From the NCBI GenBank assembly GCA_910576815.1, contig CAJTKA010000004.1:48593-112592 (forward strand): 64,000 nt of DNA, in the 5' to 3' direction. The notes below the pieces were generated by a model that saw nothing but the letters and a program-made list of their open reading frames with translations, was not told the origin of the DNA and searched no databases. Positions within the stretch are counted from its first letter, which is position 1, and every line of letters starts with the position of its first letter. This document shows, piece after piece, positions 33,398 through 42,537 of this stretch. The position numbers and the translations under genes are program-made. The DNA comes from an uncultured Lachnospiraceae bacterium (GTDB taxonomy: Bacteria > Bacillota > Clostridia > Lachnospirales > Lachnospiraceae).

Positions 33398-34804
33398 TTA
33401 TTTCTTCGTGCGCTCGACAACGTCATCGATGCTACCTGCATTGAGGAAATAGCTCTCCGGAATGTCATCGTGCTTGCCTTCCAGAATCTCCTTGAAGCCG
33501 CGAATGGTCTCGGAGATCGGCACATACACGCCGTTCATTCCCGTAAATTGTTCCGCCACATGGAAAGGCTGGGAAAGGAATCTCTGGATTCTTCTCGCAC
33601 GTGCCACGACCAGCTTATCTTCCTCGGAAAGCTCATCCATACCGAGGATAGCGATGATATCCTGGAGTTCCTTATACTTCTGCAAAATCTCCTGCACGCC
33701 TCTGGCCACCTGATAATGCTCCTCGCCGACGATTCTGGGATCAAGGATTCTGGAGGAAGACTCCAGCGGATCCACTGCCGGATAGATACCCAGTTCCACA
33801 ATGGAACGGGAAAGCGTTGTGGTCGCATCCAGATGGGCAAATGTAGTCGCCGGAGCAGGGTCCGTCAAGTCATCCGCAGGCACATAGACCGCCTGTACGG
33901 AAGTGATGGAACCGTTCTTCGTGGAAGTGATACGCTCCTGCAGCGTACCCATCTCCGTCTGCAGCGTGGGCTGGTATCCCACAGCGGAGGGCATACGGCC
34001 AAGAAGCGCCGATACTTCGGAACCTGCCTGCGTGAAACGGAAGATATTGTCAATGAACAGCAGCACGTCCTTGCCACCCTTGTCACGGAAATACTCCGCC
34101 ATTGTAAGTCCGGTCAGACCCACTCTCATTCTCGCCCCGGGCGGCTCATTCATCTGCCCGAACACCATCGTCGTCTTGTCGATAACGCCCGATTCCTCCA
34201 TCTCGTGATAGAGGTCGTTCCCCTCTCTGGTACGCTCTCCTACGCCCGTAAATACGGAATAGCCGCTGTGCTCCGTCGCAATATTACGAATCAGCTCCTG
34301 GATCAACACGGTTTTCCCTACGCCTGCGCCACCAAACAGACCGATCTTACCACCCTTCTGGTAAGGGCAGAGCAGGTCAACGACTTTGATACCCGTCTCC
34401 AGAAGTTCCGTCGCCGTGGACTGTTCTTCAAACGTAGGAGCCTGTCTGTGAATCGGCTCGTGCCCCACATCCGTGGGCGCGGGTTTATTGTCAATGGGTT
34501 CTCCCAGAACGTTAAAGATACGTCCCAGCGTATTTTCTCCGACAGGAACCGTGATGGGAGCGCCTGTTGCAACCGCCTCCATACCTCTTACAAGTCCATC
34601 GGTAGGACCCATGGAGATACATCTGACGGTATCATCACCCAGATGCTGCGCCACCTCCACAGTCAGGTCGCCGCCCGTCTTGAGCGGAATCCTGATCGCG
34701 TCGTTGATCTCCGGCAGGCTGCCGGTCGTAAACTTGATATCAAGCACGGCGCCGATGATCTGAGTGATCTTTCCAAGATTTTCACTTGTTTTTCCTTCTG
34801 CCAT
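33398..34804 (-). CDS. atpD: ATP synthase F1 subunit beta
   Basis: A 468-residue catalytic subunit. P-loop GLFGGAGVGKTVLIQ (about residues 150-164), the catalytic Glu in GERTREGNDLYHEM, and the DELSEEDKL motif of the C-terminal domain that interacts with gamma. AAAGGAAAAAGAG precedes the ATG. Normal length. Forms the alpha3beta3 head with atpA. Confidence 0.98.
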   Translation of the reverse strand: MAEGKTSENLGKITQIIGAVLDIKFTTGSLPEINDAIRIPLKTGGDLTVEVAQHLGDDTVRCISMGPTDGLVRGMEAVATGAPITVPVGENTLGRIFNVLGEPIDNKPAPTDVGHEPIHRQAPTFEEQSTATELLETGIKVVDLLCPYQKGGKIGLFGGAGVGKTVLIQELIRNIATEHSGYSVFTGVGERTREGNDLYHEMEESGVIDKTTMVFGQMNEPPGARMRVGLTGLTMAEYFRDKGGKDVLLFIDNIFRFTQAGSEVSALLGRMPSAVGYQPTLQTEMGTLQERITSTKNGSITSVQAVYVPADDLTDPAPATTFAHLDATTTLSRSIVELGIYPAVDPLESSSRILDPRIVGEEHYQVARGVQEILQKYKELQDIIAILGMDELSEEDKLVVARARRIQRFLSQPFHVAEQFTGMNGVYVPISETIRGFKEILEGKHDDIPESYFLNAGSIDDVVERTKK

Positions 34805-34871
34805 CTCTTTTTCCTTTCACTCATGTTAATTTTCCGTTCAGCCATGGCCGTTCGCCTTGGCTGAACCGGTA

Positions 34872-35735
34872 TTACGAGATCGCATTCGCACCAGCGATGA
34901 TCTCTGTCAATTCCTGCGTAATAGATCCCTGACGCGCTCTGTTGTACTGGAGCGATAAGTGATCTATCATTTCCTCAGCATTACTCGTTGCGGAATCCAT
35001 TGCCTGCATTCTGGCGCCATTCTCACTCGCAACCGCCTCCACCAGGCCGCCGTAAATCAGACTGGTGATATATTTAGGGATGATCATATCAAGCGCCTCG
35101 TCGTCTTTGGGCTCAAAATTCATCATCGCCTTACTGCCGGTCTCCTGCGCACCCTCTGCTTTCTCTACAGGTTCCACGGGAAGAAGCTTTAAGAGCGTCG
35201 GCTCATGCACCACCGTATTTTTAAATCCGGTGTAAGCCAGATAAATCTCCCCGATCTCCCCCTTCGCAAACGCGTCGAGCAGTCTCTTGCTCAGCGCCAT
35301 CGCATCCACATAGGAAGGTTCTTCGATGATATCGGAATCTTCCTCCACGATCTCATAGCCATAGCGTTTGAGGGCATCTCTGCCCTTTTTGCCGATAGCG
35401 TAGATCTTCAGATCTTCCTTCTGCAGACTTCCCTTTGTGATCAGTTTCACCACATTGGAATTATAACCGCCTGCAAGACCTCTGTTGGAGGTGATCACGA
35501 TCACCGCCTTTTTCTGGGATTCCCCTGCCTTCAGATAAGGGTGATTCAAGTTGCCGGACTTTGCCAGCATGGAGGTCACCGTCTCGTACATGCACTTAAA
35601 ATATGCCTTCGACTGTTCCGCGCGCTGTTTCGCTCTTTGCAGTTTCACGGTAGAAACGAGCTTCATGGCTTTGGTAATCTGCTGGGTACTCTGAATACTG
35701 CCCTTACGCCTTTTTATGTCTCTCATTGAGGCCAT
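34872..35735 (-). CDS. atpG: ATP synthase F1 subunit gamma
   Basis: A 287-residue rotor shaft subunit. N-terminal helix MRDIKRRKGSIQSTQQITKAMKLV in pieces, and the C-terminal helix with the RARQGSITQELTEIIAGANA block. AGGAGGG precedes the ATG. Between atpA and atpD as usual. Confidence 0.97.
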   Translation of the reverse strand: MASMRDIKRRKGSIQSTQQITKAMKLVSTVKLQRAKQRAEQSKAYFKCMYETVTSMLAKSGNLNHPYLKAGESQKKAVIVITSNRGLAGGYNSNVVKLITKGSLQKEDLKIYAIGKKGRDALKRYGYEIVEEDSDIIEEPSYVDAMALSKRLLDAFAKGEIGEIYLAYTGFKNTVVHEPTLLKLLPVEPVEKAEGAQETGSKAMMNFEPKDDEALDMIIPKYITSLIYGGLVEAVASENGARMQAMDSATSNAEEMIDHLSLQYNRARQGSITQELTEIIAGANAIS

Positions 35736-35762
35736 AGCATTACCCTCCTAATTGCTCGTTTT

Positions 35763-37268
35763 CTACTTGAACTGCGCCTTAAACTCCTCGATGGCTTTTT
35801 TCAGCTTCGCGTCTGTCTCGTCATTGATTTCCTTGTTCTGTGCAATCGCACTCGGCACCTCGGGATACTTGGTGTCAAGGAACTCAAAGAACTCCGTCTC
35901 AAACCGGGTGATGTCTTCCACCGCAACGTCGAGCAGATACTTGTTCGTCACCACGTAGATGATGATAACCTGATACTGCACCGGCATCGGCTTGTACTGC
36001 GGCTGTTTCAGGACTTCCTTGATTCTTTCACCCTGCGCCAGCTTCTCCTTCGTGTCGGCATCAAGCTCGGAACCGAACTGGGAGAATGCCGCCAGCTCAC
36101 GATACTGCGCAAGCTCGGTACGGATAGGAGCCGCAATCTTCTTCATCGCCTTGATCTGTGCCGCGCCGCCCACACGGGACACGGAAAGACCCGCATTGAC
36201 TGCCGGACGGAAGCCGGAATTGAACATCTCCGTTTCCAGATAGATCTGGCCGTCCGTGATGGAAATCACGTTGGTCGGTATGTAAGCCGACACGTCGCCC
36301 GCCTGCGTCTCAATGATGGGAAGCGCCGTCAGCGAACCGCCGCCGTACTCATCACTCATTCTCGCCGCGCGCTCTAACAGTCTGGAATGCAGGTAGAACA
36401 CGTCGCCGGGATAAGCCTCACGCCCGGGCGGTCTCTTTAAGAGCAGGGAGAGCGTACGGTAGGCTGCGGCCTGTTTGCTCAGGTCGTCGTAAACCACGAG
36501 TACATCCTCGCCGTTCTCCATCCACTCCTCACCGATCGCACAGCCGGAATACGGTGCGATGTACTGTAAGGGCGCCGTCTCACTGGCTGTTGCGGCAACC
36601 ACGGTGGTGTACGCCATTGCGCCGTACTCTGTCAGTGTTTTCACGATGGAAGCGACAGTGGAAGCCTTTTGGCCGATCGCGACATAGATACACTTCACTC
36701 CCTGGCCCTTCTGATTAATAATGGTATCGATGGCGATTGCCGTCTTACCGGTCTGTCTGTCGCCGATGATCAGCTCACGCTGGCCCCTTCCGATGGGCAC
36801 CATGGAGTCGATCGCTTTGATACCTGTCTGTAACGGTGTGTCCACGGATTTTCTCGTGATCACACCGGATGCAACTCTCTCGATCTTACGATATTTGTCA
36901 GTCTGGATCGGACCCTTGCCGTCAATCGGCTGGCCCAGCGCATTTACGACACGTCCAAGCATACAGTCACCCGCAGGTACCTCTACCACGCGGCCTGTCG
37001 TCTTTACGATATCGCCCTCGTTGATGTTGTGTTGGTTACCAAACAAAACCACACCTACGTTATCTTCCTCAAGGTTTAAGATCATACCGTAAACTTCGCC
37101 GGGAAACTCCAGAAGCTCGCCCTGCATTGCATTCTCAAGTCCGTGTACGCGAGCAATACCGTCCGCCACCTGGATGACCGTACCCACTTCGGATACTTCC
37201 AGCGCGGAGGCATATCTCTTGATTTGATCCTTAATGACTGAACTGATTTCTTCTGGTCTTAAATTCAT
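35763..37268 (-). CDS. atpA: ATP synthase F1 subunit alpha
   Basis: A 501-residue non-catalytic nucleotide-binding subunit. P-loop GDRQTGKTAIAIDTI, the GQPIDGKGP block, and the arginine-finger region in ISVSRVGG-like context (AGLSVSRVGGAAQIKAMK). Length is normal. 28 bases downstream of atpH. Confidence 0.98.
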   Translation of the reverse strand: MNLRPEEISSVIKDQIKRYASALEVSEVGTVIQVADGIARVHGLENAMQGELLEFPGEVYGMILNLEEDNVGVVLFGNQHNINEGDIVKTTGRVVEVPAGDCMLGRVVNALGQPIDGKGPIQTDKYRKIERVASGVITRKSVDTPLQTGIKAIDSMVPIGRGQRELIIGDRQTGKTAIAIDTIINQKGQGVKCIYVAIGQKASTVASIVKTLTEYGAMAYTTVVAATASETAPLQYIAPYSGCAIGEEWMENGEDVLVVYDDLSKQAAAYRTLSLLLKRPPGREAYPGDVFYLHSRLLERAARMSDEYGGGSLTALPIIETQAGDVSAYIPTNVISITDGQIYLETEMFNSGFRPAVNAGLSVSRVGGAAQIKAMKKIAAPIRTELAQYRELAAFSQFGSELDADTKEKLAQGERIKEVLKQPQYKPMPVQYQVIIIYVVTNKYLLDVAVEDITRFETEFFEFLDTKYPEVPSAIAQNKEINDETDAKLKKAIEEFKAQFK

Positions 37269-37296
37269 GGATCATTCGCACCTTTCTTTTTATTTT

Positions 37297-37842
37297 TTAT
37301 ACCTGTACTTTTAACAGATCCTTCTGCAGCTCAGAAAGTTTCGTGCTGATGCTGCTGTCCACTACTCTGTCACCGATTCGGATGACCATGCCGCCGATCA
37401 GGGAAGCATCCACATCATAATGGATCTCCATGGACTGATACTTCGTGGTGTCGAGAAGTTTTTTCTCGATCGCCTTATGCTGGTCACTTTTCAGCGGAAC
37501 AGCGGTCGTCACCGTAGCGATGCCGATCCCCTTATATTCCTTTACCTTTGTAACAAAGTAGCTCAGAATCTCGTCGATCTCTCTGTAACGGTCCTTTGTG
37601 ATAATAATAGTGAGAAAGCCAAGCAGCTCCTCCGATATCCTTCCCGCAAACACGTTTTTCGCAACCTCGACCTTTTCCTCCTTCAAAATCTTAGGATGAT
37701 TCATCAGGCTGCCAAAGTCCGCGTTTTCCGCAAGAACTGTTTGAAGCTGTTGGATTTCCTCCAACAGGACATCTACCTTATCAGTCTCTACCGCCAGATC
37801 AAACAACGCGTCACCGTATGTCTTTGAAATCAGCTTAGCCAT
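37297..37842 (-). CDS. atpH: ATP synthase F1 subunit delta
   Basis: A 181-residue peripheral-stalk subunit (OSCP-type) linking alpha to subunit b. Features include the helical N-terminal domain (TYGDALFDLAVE) and the conserved DASLIGGMVIRIGDRVVDSS near the C-terminus. Its ATG lies within the end of atpF (13-base overlap). Confidence 0.96.
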   Translation of the reverse strand: MAKLISKTYGDALFDLAVETDKVDVLLEEIQQLQTVLAENADFGSLMNHPKILKEEKVEVAKNVFAGRISEELLGFLTIIITKDRYREIDEILSYFVTKVKEYKGIGIATVTTAVPLKSDQHKAIEKKLLDTTKYQSMEIHYDVDASLIGGMVIRIGDRVVDSSISTKLSELQKDLLKVQV

Positions 37843-38390
37843 GTGCTCTCACCTATTTCCTTTAGCGTTTCTTCCACCAGACTGTCCTGTACAGTCGTGT
37901 CGATCGCCGCATTCACAACCTTGGCTGCCATCATGGACGCAAGCACTACCATCTCGCGCTTCACTTCGTCGGCTGCCTTCTTCTTTTCAAGCTCGGCCTC
38001 AACCCGTGCTCTCTCCAGAATCCCGGCTGCCTCATCCTTCGCATCAGCAATGATCTTGCTCTCATTTGCCAGAGCCTTCTTTCGTGCTTCCGCAAGGATG
38101 ACCTCCGCCTCCGCGTCCACGTCTTTCAGCTTTTTCTCATATTCTTCTTTCAGCGTCCTGGCATTCTCCATGTCAGATGCCGCCGTATCAAGCTCATTCT
38201 TGATGCGCTCCTGCCGCTTCTCCATCATATCCCGCACGGGATTGAACAGGAAATGCGATGCGATCAAAAAGAGTGAAAATACAGCTATGATCATCAGCAC
38301 GGAATCCGCAATGAGCTGTAAGTCGAGGTCAAACAACCTCGGCGTCATCTCCGCGGACGCCATCACTAAATTCGCAACTGTCGCACTCAA
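37830..38390 (-). CDS. atpF: ATP synthase F0 subunit b
   Basis: A 186-residue peripheral stalk subunit: one membrane helix (about residues 27-50) followed by a long charged coiled coil. The best start is an unusual TTG at 38390, nine bases after AAAGGGGG. No in-frame ATG upstream exists, and the first internal ATG (residue 10) has no ribosome site. Overlaps atpH. Confidence 0.94.
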   Translation of the reverse strand: MSATVANLVMASAEMTPRLFDLDLQLIADSVLMIIAVFSLFLIASHFLFNPVRDMMEKRQERIKNELDTAASDMENARTLKEEYEKKLKDVDAEAEVILAEARKKALANESKIIADAKDEAAGILERARVEAELEKKKAADEVKREMVVLASMMAAKVVNAAIDTTVQDSLVEETLKEIGESTWLS

Positions 38391-38432
38391 GCGTTAGTAC
38401 CCCCTTTCATGGTTTATCACTGGTCTGCGCAA

Positions 38433-38690
38433 TTACGGCAAAAGGGGTTTTACGAAGAGCAGCAGCATTGCGATCAACAGACCGTACAGACCTGTGGTCT
38501 CGGCAACGGCCTGCCCCAACAACATCGTAGAGGTAACGTCAGACTTTGCGCCCGGGTTTCTGCCCACTGCTGCCGCAGCATGACCTGCCGCAATACCCTG
38601 ACCTACACCGGGGCCGATACCTGCGATAACCGCAAGACCAGCGCCGATCGCTGAGCATCCTAAGATAAAGTTGTTGTTAAATTCTCCCAT
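38433..38690 (-). CDS. atpE: ATP synthase F0 subunit c with Na+-binding signature
   Basis: An 85-residue hairpin protein that builds the rotor ring. The ion site residues match the Na+-type c subunit of Ilyobacter tartaricus: Pro27, Gln31 in GPGVGQG, and Val62, Glu64, Thr65, Thr66 in AVAETTGLY (equivalents of P28, Q32, V63, E65, S66, T67). H+-type rings usually lack the Gln and Ser/Thr. Na+ coupling is therefore predicted. The loop has the family's RNP. Confidence 0.96.
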   Translation of the reverse strand: MGEFNNNFILGCSAIGAGLAVIAGIGPGVGQGIAAGHAAAAVGRNPGAKSDVTSTMLLGQAVAETTGLYGLLIAMLLLFVKPLLP

Positions 38691-38723
38691 TTTTGTTTTC
38701 CTCCTTGTGAAAGTGAAATATTT

Positions 38724-39443
38724 TTATTCTGTGGTACACGCGTCCGTGATGTATGTCATGGTCAGCATACAGAACACGTACGTTTGGATCGCGCCTGAGA
38801 ACAGGTCAAAGTACACATGGAGCGCTGCCGGCCAGATGATTGCGATCTTTGCAAGAAGCGCATACACCAGCGCCATCATAACTGTGCCCGACAGGACGTT
38901 CGCAAACAGACGCAGTGACAATGAGATTGGCACCGCCACGTCGCCGATGATATTGATTGGCGCCCAGATCGGCCACGGATCGCACAGTCCCTTGATCACG
39001 CCTTTTACCTTTTGATAGCGGAACTTATTGAAGTGGATCAGCGTAAAGGTCATGATACCCATTGGAAGGGTCACGCCGTAATCCGCCGTCGGTGGTCTGA
39101 GTCCGAACAAGCCCGAGATATTACTCAGCAGAATAAAAATGAAGATCGTGCTGATGTAATTGCGGAACTGCGGACTGAACTTGCCCATAACGCTGCCGAC
39201 CATCTTATCGAGCATCTCCACCACCAGCTCGACAATGTTCTGGAAGGTCCCCGGCACATCCGATGCCTTTTTGACCGCGTGACTGGCGGCAATACAAAAA
39301 GCGATGATCACCAGCATAACGATCAAAACGCAGACATGAGTCGTGGTGATCCACACCGTCTGGCCAAACAACTCATACGAAAAGACGCCGTGAATCATAA
39401 AATCAATGTCCGCAGCTCCGGACAGCATAATTCCCTGTCCCAT
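38724..39443 (-). CDS. atpB: ATP synthase F0 subunit a
   Basis: A 239-residue membrane stator subunit with about five to six helices. The essential Arg is in SLSLRLFANVLSG (Arg178), and the last helix carries the Gln/Tyr segment SGAIQTYVFCMLTMTYI. GGAGGTGAAAGA precedes the ATG. Forms the ion half-channels facing the c ring. Confidence 0.97.
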   Translation of the reverse strand: MGQGIMLSGAADIDFMIHGVFSYELFGQTVWITTTHVCVLIVMLVIIAFCIAASHAVKKASDVPGTFQNIVELVVEMLDKMVGSVMGKFSPQFRNYISTIFIFILLSNISGLFGLRPPTADYGVTLPMGIMTFTLIHFNKFRYQKVKGVIKGLCDPWPIWAPINIIGDVAVPISLSLRLFANVLSGTVMMALVYALLAKIAIIWPAALHVYFDLFSGAIQTYVFCMLTMTYITDACTTE

Positions 39444-39500
39444 TCTTTCACCTCCTTCTACACAAAATTTTATATCTTATTGTGACTGCAGAGAATGCCG

Positions 39501-39908
39501 TCACACAATACTACCGTCAGAATCTTCTCTCCGCCTTGTAAGGAGCTTATGGATCAACGGATTTAAGTAGGCTGAAACCTTCATGCCCATATAGCCTGCA
39601 AATGTAAAAATCGGGTTTGCAAGCTTTGTGCCAATGAGCAGAGCCAGCACCGCCGCCAGAATTAAATAACGTATGATATTTTGTGCGCTCAGGCTTTTCA
39701 CCGCTTCTTTTTCCGGCAGGTCAAGCCCTCTGTTCAAGGACCACCACATATGTACGGCTCCCGCCAGTGCAAGGACAACGCCGATCAAAAGTCCCAGGCT
39801 GTAGGTGATCTTTCTGGAAAAGATCAAAAGTATGATCTCAAAAACAACACCGTATGCCGCGATCCCAAGGCAGAGCTCAAATAGGGTTGGATCTATCTTT
39901 TTCTTCAT
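39501..39908 (-). CDS. AtpI-like small membrane protein of the atp operon
   Basis: A 135-residue protein with about four hydrophobic segments, in the position of atpI (ATP synthase subunit I), which assists c-ring assembly. I take the ATG at 39908 (MKKKIDPTLFELCLG). The frame opens further upstream inside the neighbour, with which it overlaps by 32 bases. The ribosome site is weak, consistent with coupled translation. Sequence identity to AtpI is low, so the call rests on topology and position. Confidence 0.7.
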   Translation of the reverse strand: MKKKIDPTLFELCLGIAAYGVVFEIILLIFSRKITYSLGLLIGVVLALAGAVHMWWSLNRGLDLPEKEAVKSLSAQNIIRYLILAAVLALLIGTKLANPIFTFAGYMGMKVSAYLNPLIHKLLTRRREDSDGSIV

Positions 39909-40197
39909 GATCTGTCTTATCTTTCTCGTCTTTCTTCTCTCCGTGCACGCCCTGTGTGCTGCGCCTCCGCGTCTTAGCCGGCGTTTGGTAGATCCGTCTC
40001 GCAAATCGGAAGACATTGGTAAAGCCCGCCAACGCACCCACAAAAAAAAGCGCCACCATCCAGACGGAAGTATTCAGCCACCTGTCCAGATACATTCCCA
40101 CAAAGGAACACAGAAAAATAGGAACCAGCATATTGACGCCAAACTGTGTGATCATCATCAGTGCCTGATAGACAGTTTTATTATACTTCAAAGCCAT
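39877..40197 (-). CDS. atpZ: AtpZ/AtpI-family protein
   Basis: A 106-residue protein with two hydrophobic segments typical of the AtpZ family: YQALMMITQFGVNMLVPIFLCSFVGMYLD in pieces, then WMVALFFVGALAGFTNVFR. A charged tail follows. AtpZ-type proteins are linked to cation handling by Na+/Mg2+-related F-ATPases. First gene of the operon. I start at the ATG at 40197, preceded by GGGAAGG; the frame opens 150 bases earlier through the promoter. Confidence 0.8.
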   Translation of the reverse strand: MALKYNKTVYQALMMITQFGVNMLVPIFLCSFVGMYLDRWLNTSVWMVALFFVGALAGFTNVFRFARRIYQTPAKTRRRSTQGVHGEKKDEKDKTDHEEKDRSNPI

Positions 40198-40238
40198 CGC
40201 CTTCCCAATCCAACATTCCCCACAAGCCCAACAATAAA

Positions 40239-40267
40239 AGTATACCTTTTTTTGGTACTTTTGTCCA
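40239..40267 (-). promoter_or_regulatory. Promoter of the atp operon
   Basis: Minus strand: TGGACA (40267-40262), 17-base spacer with an A7 run, TATACT (40244-40239). Confidence 0.75.
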
Positions 40268-40286
40268 GACCCAGCACAAAATTTCG

Positions 40287-40315
40287 TTGACAGCCCCTCT
40301 CCACAGTGATACCGT
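40287..40315 (+). promoter_or_regulatory. Promoter of the DUF402 gene
   Basis: TTGACA (40287-40292), 17-base spacer ending TGA, TACCGT (40310-40315). The weak -10 is offset by an extended TGn and a perfect -35. Confidence 0.5.
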
Positions 40316-40347
40316 AAAAGAAAACAGGAAACAGGGGAGAGCAGCAT

Positions 40348-40824
40348 ATGAAAAAACCGATCCTATATCGCAAAAGACTGATCCCGGAGGAATGCGTCCT
40401 TTTAAGGGATGACCGGCTGCTTTACCGCGACGATGCGCTCATCGTAACGGCCTGGGACACCTTAAAACCCCGCAAGGACATCCACCACGGCTGCTCCTGT
40501 TACTATCTGCAGGAAAACATCAAGGTAAGCCGCTTCTATAAAGAAGACGGCACCCTGCTGTATTGGTACTGTGATATCGTGGAATATGACTATGACGAAA
40601 AGACTGACACCTACGTCGTCACCGACCTGTTAGCCGACGTAATCATCTACCCGGACGGCTTCGTAAAGGTGGTGGACCTTGACGAACTGGCCACTGCAAA
40701 AGAAGCCGGACTTTTGAGCGACAAAGGATTGAAGACAGCACTGCTCGCGCTCAATAAGCTGCTGCAGACCATCTATGACGGCAGGTTTGAAAAGCTGCAG
40801 GAGCCATTAGAACAATATCAATAG
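40348..40824 (+). CDS. DUF402 domain-containing protein
   Basis: A 158-residue protein of the DUF402 family. Typical segments are RRLIPEE-like KRLIPEECVLL, KVSRFYKEDGTLLYWYCDI and DLLADVIIYPDGFVKVVDLDEL. Relatives include nucleoside phosphatases and an RNA-binding domain associated with RNase E/G-type proteins, so a role in nucleotide or RNA metabolism is possible, not shown. GGGGAG precedes the ATG. Divergent from the atp operon. Confidence 0.85.
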   Translation: MKKPILYRKRLIPEECVLLRDDRLLYRDDALIVTAWDTLKPRKDIHHGCSCYYLQENIKVSRFYKEDGTLLYWYCDIVEYDYDEKTDTYVVTDLLADVIIYPDGFVKVVDLDELATAKEAGLLSDKGLKTALLALNKLLQTIYDGRFEKLQEPLEQYQ

Positions 40825-40855
40825 TCGGCCGTGCTGATTCGCGGCTTAATGAATG

Positions 40856-42055
40856 CTAATAGAAAATGTGTCCCCCAATTCTGTACTTCGGATCGATCCC
40901 ATCTACGGGCGTGCGGAAATAGACGCAGTTTCCGACATTGGTAGTGCCGCCCATCACTTCGTCAGCCGCCTGATAGCAGGCCGCAGTTGCCCTGCCTTCA
41001 CTGAGGGCGAGCGCCAGTCTGCCGCTGGCCACGGGAGAAAACTGCCCCGACTGATAAATAACACCAGTTACTGTATCCGGATAGACCGAACTCAGCACTC
41101 GGTTAATGACAACAGAACCGACGGCAACCTGACCGTTGTAGGGCTCTGCGCCCGCTTCGCAGTAAATCAGGTTCGCCAAAAGATACCGATCCCCCTCTGC
41201 AAAACTCACCTCTGAGATGTCGCGCCAGCTCGACTGCGCAGCCAGCTGTGCCATCCGAATCTCCTCCGCCAGCTTTGCACGCAGCGCCGAAAGGTTCTCC
41301 TCCTGCTCTTTCAACTTCTGTTCGTAAGCAAGAGCCTCTGCTTCCGCCTCAGAAATCTGGTCTGCCGTCGCGTGCAGGGAACTGGAGGTCTTACTGACCA
41401 ACCCCGACACACGCCCCTGCTCAGCTACCACCTGCACCCGGTAGTCGGAGAGCTCATCGTGGTTTTTTTCCTGCTCCGCCTTTGCAAGCTCAAGTTCTTC
41501 CTGCTTCTGCTCCATAGCCGCCTGCGCTGCCTTGTACTCGTCAAGGACCTTTTTCTGATAGGCCGAAAGCTGCTCAATATATTCATTTTTATTTAAAAAA
41601 TCAGACAGACTTCCCGAAGAAAAAAACAGTTCCAGATAAAGGTTGCTGCTGCGCTCGTAGGTAAACTGGATCTGCCGCTTCATGGTGGCATACTGCGCCT
41701 CTTTCAGAGCAATGGCCTCGGCAAGCTCCTCCTCCACCTGAGCGATCTTCTCCTCCAGATCCCGGATCTCGTCCTCTTTTTGGGCAATCTGCTCCTCCAG
41801 CTCATTCAGGTTATTACTCACCTGTGTAAGCTCCGTATTGAGCGTGTTGAGGGCACCCTGCAGGGATTCGTGCTGCTCATTCAATCCCTTAAGGTTCTCC
41901 TCAGTCTCGTTAAGCTGTTCCTCTGTCTCCTTTTTCCGCCGTTCTTCCTCCTCAATCTGCTGCCTGGTCTCCTCCGTGGCCTGCACGGAAAGCGGCATCA
42001 TACTACAGAGCAGAACGAGCGCAAGACAGGCGGCTGTCCTTCGTCTTATTCCCAT
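40856..42055 (-). CDS. Secreted coiled-coil protein with SleB/CwlJ-type cell wall hydrolase domain
   Basis: A 399-residue exported protein. Signal peptide (MGIRRRTAACLALVLLCSMM, cleavage near VQA-TEE), then a long PcsB/CC-type coiled coil (about residues 30-260). The C-terminal Hydrolase_2 (SleB/CwlJ) domain shows LLANLIYCEAGAEPYNGQVAV with the catalytic Glu, plus VINRV. The start at 42055 has GGAGAG; the frame opens at 42091. Last gene of the wall-hydrolase operon. Likely a spore-cortex or septal peptidoglycan enzyme. Confidence 0.88.
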   Translation of the reverse strand: MGIRRRTAACLALVLLCSMMPLSVQATEETRQQIEEEERRKKETEEQLNETEENLKGLNEQHESLQGALNTLNTELTQVSNNLNELEEQIAQKEDEIRDLEEKIAQVEEELAEAIALKEAQYATMKRQIQFTYERSSNLYLELFFSSGSLSDFLNKNEYIEQLSAYQKKVLDEYKAAQAAMEQKQEELELAKAEQEKNHDELSDYRVQVVAEQGRVSGLVSKTSSSLHATADQISEAEAEALAYEQKLKEQEENLSALRAKLAEEIRMAQLAAQSSWRDISEVSFAEGDRYLLANLIYCEAGAEPYNGQVAVGSVVINRVLSSVYPDTVTGVIYQSGQFSPVASGRLALALSEGRATAACYQAADEVMGGTTNVGNCVYFRTPVDGIDPKYRIGGHIFY

Positions 42056-42083
42056 ATTTCTCTCCAAACGCGGAGAATGCATT

Positions 42084-42515
42084 TTATGCATTCTCCAGCA
42101 TGTTTACCCTTCTTTGGTGCTTTTCCTCGCCGGAGAAAGGCGTATCCAAAAAGATGTCCACAATATTGAGCGCTACCCGCTCTCCGATGATCGCAGCACC
42201 CATGGCCAGCACGTTCGCGTCATTGTGTTCTCTCGTCAGTCTCGCGGAAACGGGATCGCCGCAGAGCGCACAGCGGATCCCTTTTACCTTATTGGCCTTG
42301 ATGGAGATACCGATGCCCGTGGTACAGATCACGATACCCCGGTCACACTCGCCCGACGCCACTGCCTTTGCCACCGCTTCTCCAAAAATGGGGTAATCGC
42401 AGGAACTTAAGTCCGGGCATCCAAAATCCTTATACTCCAAACCTCTCTCCTTCAAATGCTCCATCACTTTCTGCCGCAGCTCATACCCGCCGTGGTCACT
42501 TCCAATTGCTATCAT
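42084..42515 (-). CDS. rpiB: Ribose 5-phosphate isomerase B
   Basis: A 143-residue RpiB/LacA-type isomerase that interconverts ribose 5-phosphate and ribulose 5-phosphate. IAIGSDHGGYELR at the N-terminus, the active-site Cys in VICTTGIGISIKANK, and REHNDANVLAMGA. The ATG at 42515 is eight bases after AGGAGG. Two ATGs further upstream are less well placed. 22 bases downstream of the Sua5-type gene. Confidence 0.95.
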   Translation of the reverse strand: MIAIGSDHGGYELRQKVMEHLKERGLEYKDFGCPDLSSCDYPIFGEAVAKAVASGECDRGIVICTTGIGISIKANKVKGIRCALCGDPVSARLTREHNDANVLAMGAAIIGERVALNIVDIFLDTPFSGEEKHQRRVNMLENA

Positions 42516-42537
42516 ATCCATTCCCTCCTTATTTTTT

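Noticed and set aside
33470..34864. 464-codon plus-strand frame opposite atpD
   Set aside because: Antisense shadow of the conserved beta subunit gene.
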